Part shown: positions 1-8,757 of the stretch, one piece after another | Layout of the letters: every line of letters begins with the position of its first letter | Numbering within the stretch: position 1 is the first letter of the stretch | From: Budvicia diplopodorum | GTDB lineage: Bacteria > Pseudomonadota > Gammaproteobacteria > Enterobacterales > Enterobacteriaceae | Assembly: GCF_009800925.1 (NCBI RefSeq) | Contig: NZ_WOYF01000004.1 | Location: forward strand, 186,001 to 250,000 | Reading direction: 5' to 3' | Length of the DNA stretch: 64,000 nucleotides | Made by a program: the position numbers and the translations under genes | Notes under the pieces: model-generated | Told to the model about the DNA's origin: nothing | Seen by the model: only the letters and a program-made list of their open reading frames with translations | Databases searched by the model: none

Positions 1-444
1 GCGTTGGCTATAAACCAGCGAGGCTCGATCGGGGCGCTTTCCACCAACGTTATCCGGCGTGTAGGCATCATCATGACGCATACGCCGATCGGCGGTATAG
101 CGGTTAATCATTGAATCCATATTACCGGCGGTAACGCCAAAAAAGAGGTTGGGCTTTCCCAAACGCATAAAATCGTTTTTATTCGACCAGTCAGGCTGAG
201 CAATAATGCCAACGCGAAATCCCTGAGCTTCGAGCATGCGACCAACAATTGCCATGCCAAAACTAGGATGATCAACATAAGCGTCACCGGTCACCACAAT
301 AATGTCACAGCTATCCCAGCCTAAAGCATCCATCTCTTTACGAGACATAGGCAAAAACGGCGCAGTGCCGAAACATTCCGCCCAGTAAGGGGTATAAGAA
401 AACAGATCTCGTTCTGGTTGAATCAGGCTAATGCTGGTACTCAT
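1..444 (-). CDS. ygiQ: YgiQ-family radical SAM protein, N-terminal part (cut by window edge)
   Basis: The frame is open from an ATG at 444 to the window edge (148 codons). It begins [20 protein letters not shown] and continues with the motif [20 protein letters not shown], which is typical of the N-terminal UPF0313 domain of YgiQ. The radical SAM CxxxCxxC cluster lies further downstream in this family and is outside the window. YgiQ proteins are large (about 700 residues) and their substrate is not established. The gene is divergent from nrdD, with 445 bp between the two start codons. Family assignment is from remembered sequence; the truncation is only the window boundary. Confidence 0.85.
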   Translation of the reverse strand, partial: MSTSISLIQPERDLFSYTPYWAECFGTAPFLPMSRKEMDALGWDSCDIIVVTGDAYVDHPSFGMAIVGRMLEAQGFRVGIIAQPDWSNKNDFMRLGKPNLFFGVTAGNMDSMINRYTADRRMRHDDAYTPDNVGGKRPDRASLVYSQR

Positions 445-889
445 AGGAAAACTCGTTAACACGTTATTCGGGGGCCGTCCGTCCGGCAGGTCGAAGATTA
501 TACAGCTTTATACCGGATGATCACGGATAAAAAGCAATATAAAACCCAGATGATTGTCGGGGTATACAGCACGAAGTTTCGGCTAAAAATGTAGATGCGT
601 TTTTTTTCAGAATATCGTGGTCTTTTACTCACCTTTTTGCTCAAAAAGGATGCTGAAAATCTATTTTTTCGCCATTTTTAGGATGAAAAATAGACAACCG
701 ACAAAATCCTTGTCCTTCGTCAAGTAAACTGACTTCTCTTTGCATGAAATACAATATATAGTTGCAAACAATAAAAACACACCCATATGTAGTAATTACC
801 CACAAGAGTTAGCGGTTCATTAGCGCAGCACTTGTGGATAACTGCGAATAAATTGAAGACGAAGCAGTAAGCTAGTCAAGGAGCCAGTT
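445..889. other. Divergent intergenic region ygiQ/nrdD
   Basis: This 445 bp gap holds no plausible gene. It contains the NrdR-like boxes listed separately. A weak FNR-like inverted repeat (TTGTC-CTTC-GTCAA) lies at 710-723, compared with the consensus TTGAT-N4-ATCAA. An FNR site would suit an anaerobic reductase, but the match is too poor to call. The nrdD ribosome-binding site (AAGGAGCC) ends about five bases before the GTG start. Confidence 0.5.
749..795 (+). promoter_or_regulatory. Candidate pair of NrdR boxes upstream of nrdD
   Basis: The 16-mer at 749-764 (ATACAATATATAGTTG) matches the NrdR box consensus ACACWATATATWGTGT at 13 of 16 positions. A second, weaker box lies at 780-795 (CACCCATATGTAGTAA, about 9 of 16). 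Their starts are 31 bp apart, three helical turns, the spacing usual for paired NrdR boxes. NrdR represses ribonucleotide reductase operons when dATP is abundant. The match is seen in the sequence; binding is inferred. Confidence 0.65.
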
Positions 890-3028
890 GTGAAACCAGT
901 TGTGATTAAACGTGATGGTTGCAAAGTACCCTACGTTGAGGTACGAATTAAAGAAGCCATTCAGCGTGCTGCCAAAGCGGCTAATATCGATGACGAAGGT
1001 TATTGCGCCAGAGTTGCGCAGTCGGTAACGCAACTAATGGCCAATCGTGACGCTGTAGATATCAATGAAATTCAGCAGGCGGTTGAAAACCAGCTGATGA
1101 GCGGCGACTATAAAAAGTTAGCCCGTACTTACATTGAATATCGCCACGATCGTGACCTGTCCCGTGAAAAACGTGGCAAGCTAAACCAGGATATTCAGGG
1201 TCTGGTTGAACAAAGTAATATTGCGCTATTAAACGAAAATGCTAATAAAGACAGCAAAGTTATCCCAACTCAGCGCGATCTGTTAGCCGGTATTGTAGCC
1301 AAACACTATGCTACGCAGCATCTGTTGCCTCGGGACATTGTCTTGGCCCATGAGCGCGGTGAGATTCACTATCACGATCTGGACTACGCCCCATTCTTCC
1401 CAATGTTTAACTGTATGCTAATCGATCTCAACGGCATGCTAACCAACGGGTTCAAAATGGGTAATGCCGAGATCGAGCGCCCTAAGTCTATTTCAACGGC
1501 GACGGCGGTGTCTGCCCAAATTATTGCACAGGTTGCCAGCCATATTTATGGCGGAACCACCATTAACCGTATTGATGAAATCTTGGCTCCGTTCGTGACT
1601 GAGAGCTATAAAAAGCACAAGAAGATCGCAACCGAATGGGATATTCCTAACGTTGAAGAGTACGCTAAATCAAGAACGGAAAAAGAGTGTTACGACGCCT
1701 TCCAGTCGCTGGAATATGAAGTCAATACGCTGCATACTGCCAACGGTCAGACGCCGTTTGTCACCTTCGGCTTCGGTTTGGGAACAAGCTGGGAATCTCG
1801 TCTGATTCAGCAATCGATTCTTAAAAACCGTATCGCCGGTTTAGGTAAAAACCATAAAACAGCGGTGTTCCCTAAGCTGGTGTTTGCCATTAAAGACGGC
1901 CTGAACCATAAGTTTGGCGATGCCAACTATGATATCAAGCAACTGGCATTAGAGTGCGCCTCTAAGCGGATGTATCCGGATATTCTTAACTACGATCAGG
2001 TCGTTAAAGTAACCGGTTCATTTAAAACTCCGATGGGCTGTCGTAGCTTCCTTGGCGTGTATGAAGAGCAAGGCGAACAGATTCACGATGGCCGTAACAA
2101 TATCGGCGTGATCAGCCTGAACCTGCCGCGCATTGCGCTGGAAGCCAAAGGTGATGAATCCCGCTTCTGGGAAATTTTAGAACAGCGTCTGGTGTTATCG
2201 AAGAAAGCGCTAATGACCCGCATTGCGCGTCTTGAAGGCATTAAGGCGCGAGTTGCACCGATTCTGTATATGGAAGGAGCCTGCGGCGTTCGCCTGAAGG
2301 CCGATGACAATATTGCCGATATCTTTAAAAACGGCAGAGCGTCTATTTCATTAGGCTACATCGGTATTCATGAAACGATAAATGCGCTGTTTGGTAACGC
2401 GGTTCATCCTTATGACAACGAAACGCTGCGTGAAAAAGGTGTCGCCATTGTTAAGCGCCTGAAAGACGCTACCGAGCAGTGGAAAGAAGAAACCGGTTAC
2501 GGATTCAGCCTGTACAGTACGCCGAGCGAAAACCTGTGTGACCGTTTCTGTCGTTTAGATACCGCTCAGTTTGGCGTAATCGACGACGTAACGGACAAAG
2601 GTTACTACACCAATAGCTTCCATCTTGACGTTGAAAAGAAAGTAAATCCTTACGATAAACTGGACTTCGAGGCACCGTATCCTCCGTTAGCCAACGGCGG
2701 TTTTATCTGTTACGGCGAATACCCGAACCTTCAGCATAATCTAAAAGCGTTAGAAGACGTGTGGGACTATAGCTACACCCGAGTACCTTACTATGGTACT
2801 AACACGCCGATTGACGAGTGCTACGAGTGTGGATATTCCGGTGAGTTTGAGTGTACCAGCAAGGGCTTTACCTGTCCGAAATGCGGCAATCACGATTCCG
2901 CTAAGGTATCCGTAACCCGCAGAGTATGCGGCTATTTGGGAAGCCCTGACGCCCGCCCGTTTAACGCCGGTAAGCAAGAAGAAGTAAAACGCAGAATTAA
3001 GCATTTAGGCAACGGACAGTTAGGATAA
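890..3028 (+). CDS. nrdD: Anaerobic ribonucleoside-triphosphate reductase
   Basis: Class III ribonucleotide reductase, which reduces NTPs to dNTPs without oxygen in the cytoplasm using formate as reductant. The 712-residue product has the same length as E. coli NrdD. An ATP-cone domain fills about residues 1-95 (it begins MKPVVIKRDGCKVPY). The ten-stranded barrel follows. Near the C-terminus are the zinc cysteines (CYECGY and CPKCG) and the glycyl-radical motif RVCGYLG. The GTG start at 890 is supported by an AAGGAG Shine-Dalgarno. nrdG, which encodes the activating enzyme, lies 181 bp downstream on the same strand. Upstream NrdR-like boxes suggest repression by NrdR. Confidence 0.98.
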   Translation: MKPVVIKRDGCKVPYVEVRIKEAIQRAAKAANIDDEGYCARVAQSVTQLMANRDAVDINEIQQAVENQLMSGDYKKLARTYIEYRHDRDLSREKRGKLNQDIQGLVEQSNIALLNENANKDSKVIPTQRDLLAGIVAKHYATQHLLPRDIVLAHERGEIHYHDLDYAPFFPMFNCMLIDLNGMLTNGFKMGNAEIERPKSISTATAVSAQIIAQVASHIYGGTTINRIDEILAPFVTESYKKHKKIATEWDIPNVEEYAKSRTEKECYDAFQSLEYEVNTLHTANGQTPFVTFGFGLGTSWESRLIQQSILKNRIAGLGKNHKTAVFPKLVFAIKDGLNHKFGDANYDIKQLALECASKRMYPDILNYDQVVKVTGSFKTPMGCRSFLGVYEEQGEQIHDGRNNIGVISLNLPRIALEAKGDESRFWEILEQRLVLSKKALMTRIARLEGIKARVAPILYMEGACGVRLKADDNIADIFKNGRASISLGYIGIHETINALFGNAVHPYDNETLREKGVAIVKRLKDATEQWKEETGYGFSLYSTPSENLCDRFCRLDTAQFGVIDDVTDKGYYTNSFHLDVEKKVNPYDKLDFEAPYPPLANGGFICYGEYPNLQHNLKALEDVWDYSYTRVPYYGTNTPIDECYECGYSGEFECTSKGFTCPKCGNHDSAKVSVTRRVCGYLGSPDARPFNAGKQEEVKRRIKHLGNGQLG

Positions 3029-3056
3029 AACGCCCTATTCATGTTGCTCTATGGAA

Positions 3057-3086
3057 CCTCTATTCCGGCTTAGGCTGGAATAGAGG
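3057..3086 (+). other. Stem-loop in the nrdD-nrdG intergenic region
   Basis: A perfect 10-bp stem (CCTCTATTCC / GGAATAGAGG) encloses a 10-nt loop. It starts 29 bases after the nrdD stop. No T-run follows, so it is more likely an RNA processing or stability element, or a partial attenuator lowering nrdG relative to nrdD, than a full terminator. Confidence 0.45.
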
Positions 3087-3103
3087 CTCAAATTTCAGCC
3101 TAA

Positions 3104-3158
3104 GTTTCGCCCGAAAATAGCACGTCAGAATACGGTCATTTAGCTATTTTCAAGATCA
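3104..3158 (+). repeat. Dispersed intergenic hairpin repeat, copy 1 (degenerate)
   Basis: This segment, with CGCCCGAAAATAG and TAGCTATTTTCA as recognisable parts, resembles segments at 21125-21180 and 50639-50697. All three lie between genes and in the same orientation. It is the most divergent of the three. See the finding on this repeat. Confidence 0.35.
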
Positions 3159-3209
3159 AAACGCTCGACGTTAGCGTTTGTTATTAACCGAGTAAGCTGT
3201 CATTTATTT

Positions 3210-3674
3210 ATGAATATCCACCAATACTATCCCATTGATGTGGTTAACGGTCCCGGCACCCGCTGCACGCTGTTTGTTTCCGGCTGCGTTCATCAATGCC
3301 CCGGCTGTTATAACAAAAGCACCTGGCGGTTAAATTCCGGCGTTCTGTTTACTCAGGCGATGGAAGACCAGATTATTGCTGACCTCAATGACACCAAAAT
3401 TCCCCGCCAGGGCCTGACGCTTTCAGGTGGCGATCCGCTGCATCCACAAAACGTGCCTGCGGTTCTTAAGCTGGTTAAGCGAGTTCGTGCGGAATGCGCA
3501 GGTAAAGACATCTGGCTGTGGACCGGCTATTTACTGGCAGAACTTAGCCAACAGCAGCAAGAAGTTGTTGATTTAATTAATGTACTCATTGACGGTAAAT
3601 TTGTGCAGGCGCTGGCCGATCCGGCGTTAGTCTGGCGCGGGAGCAGTAATCAGATAGTGTATAAATTACGTTAG
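3210..3674 (+). CDS. nrdG: Anaerobic ribonucleotide reductase activating enzyme
   Basis: Radical SAM enzyme that installs the glycyl radical on NrdD. It is 154 residues, as in E. coli. The [4Fe-4S] motif is GCVHQCPGC (Cys26, Cys30, Cys33), followed by a GGDPL segment that contacts S-adenosylmethionine. It lies 181 bp downstream of nrdD, a larger gap than in E. coli, and the gap contains a stem-loop and a degenerate intergenic repeat. Expression may therefore be partly uncoupled from nrdD. The ATG start at 3210 begins at the conserved MNIHQYYPID N-terminus. Confidence 0.97.
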   Translation: MNIHQYYPIDVVNGPGTRCTLFVSGCVHQCPGCYNKSTWRLNSGVLFTQAMEDQIIADLNDTKIPRQGLTLSGGDPLHPQNVPAVLKLVKRVRAECAGKDIWLWTGYLLAELSQQQQEVVDLINVLIDGKFVQALADPALVWRGSSNQIVYKLR

Positions 3675-3698
3675 GCCAGAGAAATCATCTCTCTGGCT
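3674..3698 (+). terminator. Hairpin immediately after nrdG
   Basis: GGCCAGAGA and TCTCTGGCT form a short stem directly after the nrdG stop codon. No clear T-run follows, so this is a weak terminator candidate. Confidence 0.35.
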
Positions 3699-3821
3699 GG
3701 GCCGATAAAAGGCTCACTTTTCCCACTCGAAGCACTCCCTCCGTTTTTCCCAAAGTCAGTAGATTAACTAACATCCCCAGAATAATTTGATTTATAGGAC
3801 AAAAAGAACAGTGGGTTAAGC

Positions 3822-4265
3822 TTAATCATCGCCGCGCTGCCAGTATAACTTCTTACCAAACCCTAACTTATTATCGGTCATCTTCAGTTCATCCAGCGTC
3901 AACCGCCAGACTGGCGCAGAAACCAGCTTAGCGACCGGAAAACGGTGAATATATTGCCGCCTTACCGTCGTAGCCTGTTCACCGTCAAGCAGGCTGAGTC
4001 GCCCGCGAAACTGAACGCCTTGGATCAGAGCTACGTTTTTAGTCTGAGCGGCAACCGTGCCGGCAACTAAAGGGTTTACTAACGCCATTTTTGCGTGCCG
4101 GGTATGGGTTTCTGACATAATAATAAACGCCATCCGCTCTGGCTCGAACGTATAAAAACAGCTGGCACACCATAAATCCTGCTCCGCTACGGTGCACAGA
4201 GTCAGCACATGATTTTTAGCCAGATAGCGACAAATCGCGGTAACGCTCTGAACATCATCAGTCAC
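3822..4265 (-). CDS. yhbP: YhbP-like protein (UPF0306, FMN-binding split-barrel fold)
   Basis: The product is similar to E. coli YhbP across its length, with ICRYLAKNHVLTLC, ALIQGVQFRGR, FPVAKLVSAPVW and LGFGKKLYW all recognisable. The longest open frame starts at 4352. I prefer the GTG at 4265 because a GGAG sits eight bases before it and the resulting 147 residues equal the E. coli length. The longer frame would read through a 15-bp tandem repeat. The family resembles pyridoxamine-phosphate-oxidase-like split barrels and its function is unknown. In E. coli yhbP is next to yhbQ; here the peptide-export island lies between them. Confidence 0.88.
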   Translation of the reverse strand: MTDDVQSVTAICRYLAKNHVLTLCTVAEQDLWCASCFYTFEPERMAFIIMSETHTRHAKMALVNPLVAGTVAAQTKNVALIQGVQFRGRLSLLDGEQATTVRRQYIHRFPVAKLVSAPVWRLTLDELKMTDNKLGFGKKLYWQRGDD

Positions 4266-4324
4266 AGTCAGTACTCCAGATAGCCGGTAAAAAGATGGCG
4301 TTAAGTTAACATAAAGCCTTATCC

Positions 4325-4369
4325 ATAGGTACGTCGCAGATAGGTACGCCACATATAGCTACGCCGCAA
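4325..4369. repeat. Three imperfect 15-bp tandem repeats
   Basis: Three consecutive units, ATAGGTACGTCGCAG, ATAGGTACGCCACAT and ATAGCTACGCCGCAA, lie just upstream of yhbP, between it and the HlyD gene. They could mark one edge of the inserted export island or be a regulatory spacer. No function is evident. Confidence 0.6.
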
Positions 4370-4429
4370 AATGCTGAATATCCCTGACGTTCAGGCAATC
4401 TCAACGCCAGCGAATAACCAAACGGTTAA

Positions 4430-5698
4430 TCAGAAAAAACGTTGACGAACCCGTTCTAGCGGACTCAGTAGCAGCATGATTAACGGCTTCCGGTCTATCG
4501 TTATATCGGCGTTTAGCGTCATCCCGCCTAGCAAAGGATGCTTAATGCCGAGGTTATCAACAAAGTGGTTTGGAATGGTTAAGCGAGCCAGATAGTAGCT
4601 CTCTTTTTCATTGCGATCGCCGATGAGCATGGCATTAGAATCGATGCTAATCGGATGCATAATATCCAGTTTCGCCGATACCGTACCGTATTTATCAACC
4701 GGAAAAGCATCGAAGCGCAGTTTGACCTCTGTCTCTTTTTCAATGGTTCCCATACCGGTAGCGGGAATATATAAGTAGGCGTGCATCTGTTCAGATTCGG
4801 CCCGACGCACCACCATTACGGTTTCCAGATTGGCACCAATTGCCTTCCCCTGAGGCAAATTAATCGCCACCACGGTACCCGAATGAGGCGCCAGAACCGC
4901 AACTCTATCGCTGCCCTCGACCAATAGCTGTCGAGCAATTTCATTAGTTCGGTTATACAACCGGAACAGTTCATCGTCGATATTACTGCGGCTAAGGGAG
5001 TGTTCACTTTCTGCAGCACTACGCCGATTAGCCAATTCCAGAATACTGGATTGCTCAATTTTCTCATTCAGTGCCTGGGTCATTACCTCAGACTGCACTT
5101 CATCTAACGATGTGCGTGACACCAGATCTTTTTCAGCCAGCTTTTTGGTAGCTAAATACTTGCGCTGAGCGTTAGCTGACAGAACTTTCATTTGTTCAAC
5201 TTTTTTATTCAGCGTCTGCTCCGTGCGTTGATAGGTTTCCAGTTGCTCAGTAAAACGCTTTTCCCGCTCTGCCCGTAGCGCCTTCAATAAAGTAATGCGC
5301 TCTTTTACTCTTTCAGCCTCTTGGGTAAGCGTCTGATTATTAAACTGACTGACCGAGGTTGAACCAATACTGCCGCGATCTTTTGAAACCCAGAACAGCA
5401 CCCCGTTTGCCTCAACTTTAGCCCCCGGAATAACGGCAAAATCGATAATAGAACCTGACTCGGGAGATTTAATTTGTATATCACCCTGAGGGCTAATAAG
5501 TACCCCTTTTGCCGCCACGCTCTCATTAAATTTGAACAAAATAGAAAAGAGAAAAAAGCTCATCATTGCGGCCAACAGCAGGCTAATCACCCATCGGGTA
5601 GTCACCAAATCAATGGAATAAAATGTAGCGATGTTACGCAGCGATAGCGTTACCTCACCCACATCGGACTGCTCGTCATGTTGATCCTTTTGCGGCAT
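4430..5698 (-). CDS. HlyD-family membrane fusion protein of a peptide exporter (CvaA/MchE type)
   Basis: Periplasmic adaptor of a type I secretion system, linking the inner-membrane ABC exporter to TolC. It is 422 residues, the usual size of CvaA/MchE-type adaptors. There is one membrane segment near residues 35-57, a lipoyl-like half motif (SPESGSIIDFAVIPGAKVEANGVL, of which SGSIIDFAVIPGAKV is diagnostic), a long charged coiled-coil region (about residues 120-250) and the matching half APHSGTVVAINLPQGKAIG. The start at 5698 has an AAGGT Shine-Dalgarno. It is 42 bp downstream of the C39 exporter gene and is probably co-transcribed with it. No tolC is present, so a housekeeping TolC is presumably used. 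Confidence 0.9.
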   Translation of the reverse strand: MPQKDQHDEQSDVGEVTLSLRNIATFYSIDLVTTRWVISLLLAAMMSFFLFSILFKFNESVAAKGVLISPQGDIQIKSPESGSIIDFAVIPGAKVEANGVLFWVSKDRGSIGSTSVSQFNNQTLTQEAERVKERITLLKALRAEREKRFTEQLETYQRTEQTLNKKVEQMKVLSANAQRKYLATKKLAEKDLVSRTSLDEVQSEVMTQALNEKIEQSSILELANRRSAAESEHSLSRSNIDDELFRLYNRTNEIARQLLVEGSDRVAVLAPHSGTVVAINLPQGKAIGANLETVMVVRRAESEQMHAYLYIPATGMGTIEKETEVKLRFDAFPVDKYGTVSAKLDIMHPISIDSNAMLIGDRNEKESYYLARLTIPNHFVDNLGIKHPLLGGMTLNADITIDRKPLIMLLLSPLERVRQRFF

Positions 5699-5740
5699 AT
5701 ATTTACCTTACTTGTATCCGTCAGGCTATGAGTGAATAAA

Positions 5741-7882
5741 TTATTCCGATTGCTGATTGCAATAGGCTATAGGGTCTTCGATCTGGCTTAATGTTCCTTT
5801 ATCAAGCAACACCATGCGCCCTGAGCGATATATCAGCTGTGGCGTGTGGGTAATAAACATCAGCCCAAGATCTAACTCGCGCAGATTAGCTAACACCCGC
5901 AGTGCCGTACTGGCATCCATATTGGCCGTCAGTTCATCGCACAGTAAAAAGTCAGGCTGCTGATATAACGCTCTGGCCAGAATCAATCGCTGCTTCTCCC
6001 CTGCCGATAAAAACGAATCTCCCGGCATAAGGTTGGTGTCATAACCGTGAACAAGCGCTTCAATCACTCCATCGACTTCGGCAATTCGACAAACTTGCTT
6101 CACCCGCTGTAGATCGGCCTGAACGCGAAAGCCGGAAACGTTTTGCAGCACGGTGCCGGTAAACAGCATTTCATCAGCGTGAATAATCCTAATGTGTTCG
6201 CGCAGGCTCGAGGGTTCTATATTATTGAGTGAAACGTTGTTAAACCGAATATCGCCCGAATTCGCTCTGCTCATGCCGTTAAGTAAGCGCAGCAGGGTGG
6301 TTTTACCGGCGCCGCTATGCCCGACCAGAACCACCTCCTCATCCCGCTGCCAGACTAAGTGAACACCGTTAATCACCGGCTGCTTGTCCGGATAGGCAAA
6401 CCGTAAGTTATCAATACAGATTTCATTGACATATTCGGGACATTTTAGATGGCCAAAACTTTCCCGCTCTTCTTCTGTCATCATCAGATCGGATATACGG
6501 CCCAGCGGGGCCTTTAACGCCGAACGATGCAGCAGCTGTTGGGAAAAATCTACCGTGCTGTCGGAAAAATACTGTTTGTAAGAAAGATAGGCATATAGCA
6601 TTCCCACAGACAGTTCGCCCTGAATAACCATCCATGCTCCCAGACAAACGACTAACAGTTGCTCAGCGTCAACGATCATCTTGGATACGGCGTCAAATTT
6701 GGCCATCAAAAGATCTTTTTGCATGCTGGCATTAATATAGGCCCGCATGCCGATATCCAATACCTGATGGCGATCGTTTTCTAATGCATTAGATTTAATG
6801 TATGGCATGCCGGAATGCGTTTCGACCAGCATAGATTGGTATCGGGAAACCTCTGAGATTTCCCGGTCGACAGCCCGCTGATATGGGCCAATTAGGGCAA
6901 AGCGGACAATAAAAAATAGCGTCATCAGCCCACAGGTACATATCGCCATGATTGGGTTATAGATAAACATGGCTATCATGCTGATAATCGCCATTGCACC
7001 GGAGACCAGCATCTTGAGGTTGCCGTTGCTAATAAATTCGGCACAGGCCTCCAGCGATTTATCGATTGCCAACACGCTACTGACCGAACGCCGCTGAAAG
7101 TAGCCCAGCCCAAGATTTAACTTATGTCGCCATGCAGATCGAGTTAACTCGTCGTAGCTGAAATTTCTGGCTATCACTTCAAGCAACCCTTTGAACAAAC
7201 CAGAAATCACCTGAAAGCTAAATACCAGAAAAAAGATGCCGGTTAGCAAAATAACCAAATCAAAATCATTCTTTTGTATAGCTTGATCGACAACGAGCTG
7301 AACATAGGAAGGGACAGCTAGCATCAGCAACATACCAAAAATAGCTAACGCTAATAGCAAAAGCTGATTTTTGCCGTGGTCGGTCACTTTATGAATCAGA
7401 TGATCTAAGCTCAGGCCACTGCCTTGCTTAAGTGAACTTTTCTGGAATCCTTCTTCCGGACGGAGTTCTAACACGTAGTTAGAAAAATGCTCTTTTGCTT
7501 CAGCGTATGTGTACCGCCGTACTCCCAGTTCAGGATCGTGAACCACGATACCGGACTTGTTGGCTTTAACAATGACAACAAAGTGAACATTGCGCCAAAA
7601 AGCGATGACCGGAAAAGAGAGCTGCTCCAGCTGTTCTACGTTTCCAAACAGCAGCCGATTGCTCATGCCGTTTTTTGAAGCAAACTCCGCTAAATCGGCA
7701 ATAGAGGTACCGCCCTCAAGGGATACGGTATAAAGTCGTCGTAATTCAGCCAAAGAAGTATGACGCCCATAAGCTCCCATCACCATCGCTATACAGGCTA
7801 ACCCACATTCAGTATATTCATGCTGAAGAATAACCGGAACCTGCGTTACGGTTTTAATAGAACCAAGATAAGGTAATTGCAT
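5741..7882 (-). CDS. C39-peptidase ABC exporter for double-glycine peptides (CvaB/MchF type)
   Basis: Bifunctional exporter that cleaves leader peptides after Gly-Gly and pumps the mature peptide across the inner membrane. It is 713 residues. The N-terminal C39 protease has the oxyanion Gln20 and catalytic Cys26 (QHEYTECGLAC), the catalytic His in RNVHFVVI and Asp in VVHDPELG. A membrane domain covers about residues 165-440. The ATPase domain shows Walker A GHSGAGKTT, signature LSAGEKQR, Walker B LLCDELTA and the H-loop ITHTP. All catalytic residues are present, so it should be active. It lies downstream of peptide A and upstream of the HlyD gene on the same strand. The Shine-Dalgarno is weak. 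Confidence 0.95.
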   Translation of the reverse strand: MQLPYLGSIKTVTQVPVILQHEYTECGLACIAMVMGAYGRHTSLAELRRLYTVSLEGGTSIADLAEFASKNGMSNRLLFGNVEQLEQLSFPVIAFWRNVHFVVIVKANKSGIVVHDPELGVRRYTYAEAKEHFSNYVLELRPEEGFQKSSLKQGSGLSLDHLIHKVTDHGKNQLLLLALAIFGMLLMLAVPSYVQLVVDQAIQKNDFDLVILLTGIFFLVFSFQVISGLFKGLLEVIARNFSYDELTRSAWRHKLNLGLGYFQRRSVSSVLAIDKSLEACAEFISNGNLKMLVSGAMAIISMIAMFIYNPIMAICTCGLMTLFFIVRFALIGPYQRAVDREISEVSRYQSMLVETHSGMPYIKSNALENDRHQVLDIGMRAYINASMQKDLLMAKFDAVSKMIVDAEQLLVVCLGAWMVIQGELSVGMLYAYLSYKQYFSDSTVDFSQQLLHRSALKAPLGRISDLMMTEEERESFGHLKCPEYVNEICIDNLRFAYPDKQPVINGVHLVWQRDEEVVLVGHSGAGKTTLLRLLNGMSRANSGDIRFNNVSLNNIEPSSLREHIRIIHADEMLFTGTVLQNVSGFRVQADLQRVKQVCRIAEVDGVIEALVHGYDTNLMPGDSFLSAGEKQRLILARALYQQPDFLLCDELTANMDASTALRVLANLRELDLGLMFITHTPQLIYRSGRMVLLDKGTLSQIEDPIAYCNQQSE

Positions 7883-7922
7883 CTTTTCGCTTTATCTAAA
7901 CTTGCATTTAATTTAAACAATA

Positions 7923-8015
7923 AAGCCCCCTCATGACTTAAAAAAACAGGCTGACCCCAACGCTATTTACATAACATTTATAATCAAATATTTTATTAAA
8001 GTCAGAGGGGGCTAT
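7923..8015 (-). terminator. Long-range inverted repeat between peptide A and exporter genes
   Basis: Arms at 7923-7939 (AAGCCCCCTCATGACTT) and 7999-8014 (AAGTCAGAGGGGGCTA) are complementary apart from one unpaired base, with about 60 AT-rich bases between. Read on the minus strand, the structure lies between the peptide A stop and the exporter start and is followed by TTTATTGTTT. It could be a leaky terminator that lets the peptide be made in excess over its exporter. The same structure is kept at 9133-9224 in copy B. Confidence 0.5.
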
Positions 8016-8128
8016 TAAAGCCAGAACTTAGAAACCCACTAAAATAAAAATGAGAGTTAAGCTCCGTAATAAACAGCAAGATATTATGATATATTCATTT
8101 AATTAAATTAATATATTAAACATCGAAC

Positions 8129-8266
8129 TCATTTATTAGAGAAAGTACGTCCACCACAGCCAATGTTGATCTTTATGTTAAAAAGATCGCCAATATGCTT
8201 AATAACAGTCCAGAAGAAAAAACCGCCTACTAACTCTTTGCCTTGACTCATTGATACTTCTTTCAT
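8129..8266 (-). CDS. Double-glycine peptide A (candidate microcin-like precursor)
   Basis: A 45-residue frame with leader MKEVSMSQGKELVGG, 15 residues ending in Gly-Gly, the same length as the microcin V leader. A 30-residue mature part follows. It begins FFFWTVIKHIGDLF, contains one cysteine in IGCGG, and is hydrophobic then basic. An AAGGAAG Shine-Dalgarno lies five bases before the ATG. A TATAAT-like -10 about 75 bases upstream is shared with peptide B. The C39 exporter is the next gene downstream. Export by this C39/HlyD pair is inferred from the leader and position; toxicity or signalling is not shown. The mature part is shorter than typical class II microcins (about 60-90 residues). Confidence 0.8.
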   Translation of the reverse strand: MKEVSMSQGKELVGGFFFWTVIKHIGDLFNIKINIGCGGRTFSNK

Positions 8267-8757
8267 ATAAACTTCCTTATATAATAAATAATGTAGTTAA
8301 AATTAACTTTACCGAAAACCATATTCGGCGCTGGCATTATATAAGTACATTCAAAATAAAAACAATAACAATAACCGAATAAAATCATGGTGATTGAAAA
8401 ATCAAGAAGTAAAATAGAGACATATGAAGAATAAATATGGAAACATAATCACGTCAAAGATTAATTAAGAATTTTTATTAAAAAAAAGTTATTTATTTAA
8501 TACTGAAACATTCAAACTTTTATCTTAAAAAATCTCATTTCGCGACGCGTATATAATTTGACATCACAGTCTCATAACAAGGCAGAGATATATGCCAAAC
8601 AGCTTTTGATGTCTTCCAACGTATAGTCAAGATATTGGAGAAGCAGGACAAAAGGGCCATAGGCATATTTGAACAGTACGGAACGTTGGTCATAAAGAAG
8701 CTAAATACAAAAACGGTTTTAATCAGTGGCTATCTGCGGGTGTGAAAACGAGGAACG
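8267..8757. other. AT-rich upstream region of peptide A, no gene seen
   Basis: The first 250 bases are AT-rich and carry the peptide promoter and a 5' leader. The rest aligns base for base, with many changes, to 9482-10015 in copy B. For example, the segments around 8590-8600 and 9800-9810 share ATGCCAA and the same surroundings. Stops occur in all frames. I find no immunity-protein-like frame here. Confidence 0.5.
8336..8341 (-). promoter_or_regulatory. Putative -10 box of peptide A promoter
   Basis: On the minus strand the sequence reads TATAAT, with TTGTTT 18 bases further upstream as a possible -35. It lies about 70 bases before the peptide A start codon. An identical TATAAT with similar flanks precedes peptide B. 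In both copies the leader holds a short hairpin built on CCGAA and TTCGG. Confidence 0.5.

Noticed and set aside
710-723. FNR-like inverted repeat upstream of nrdD
   Set aside because: The left half-site matches only TTG of TTGAT and the right half is imperfect; too weak to call.
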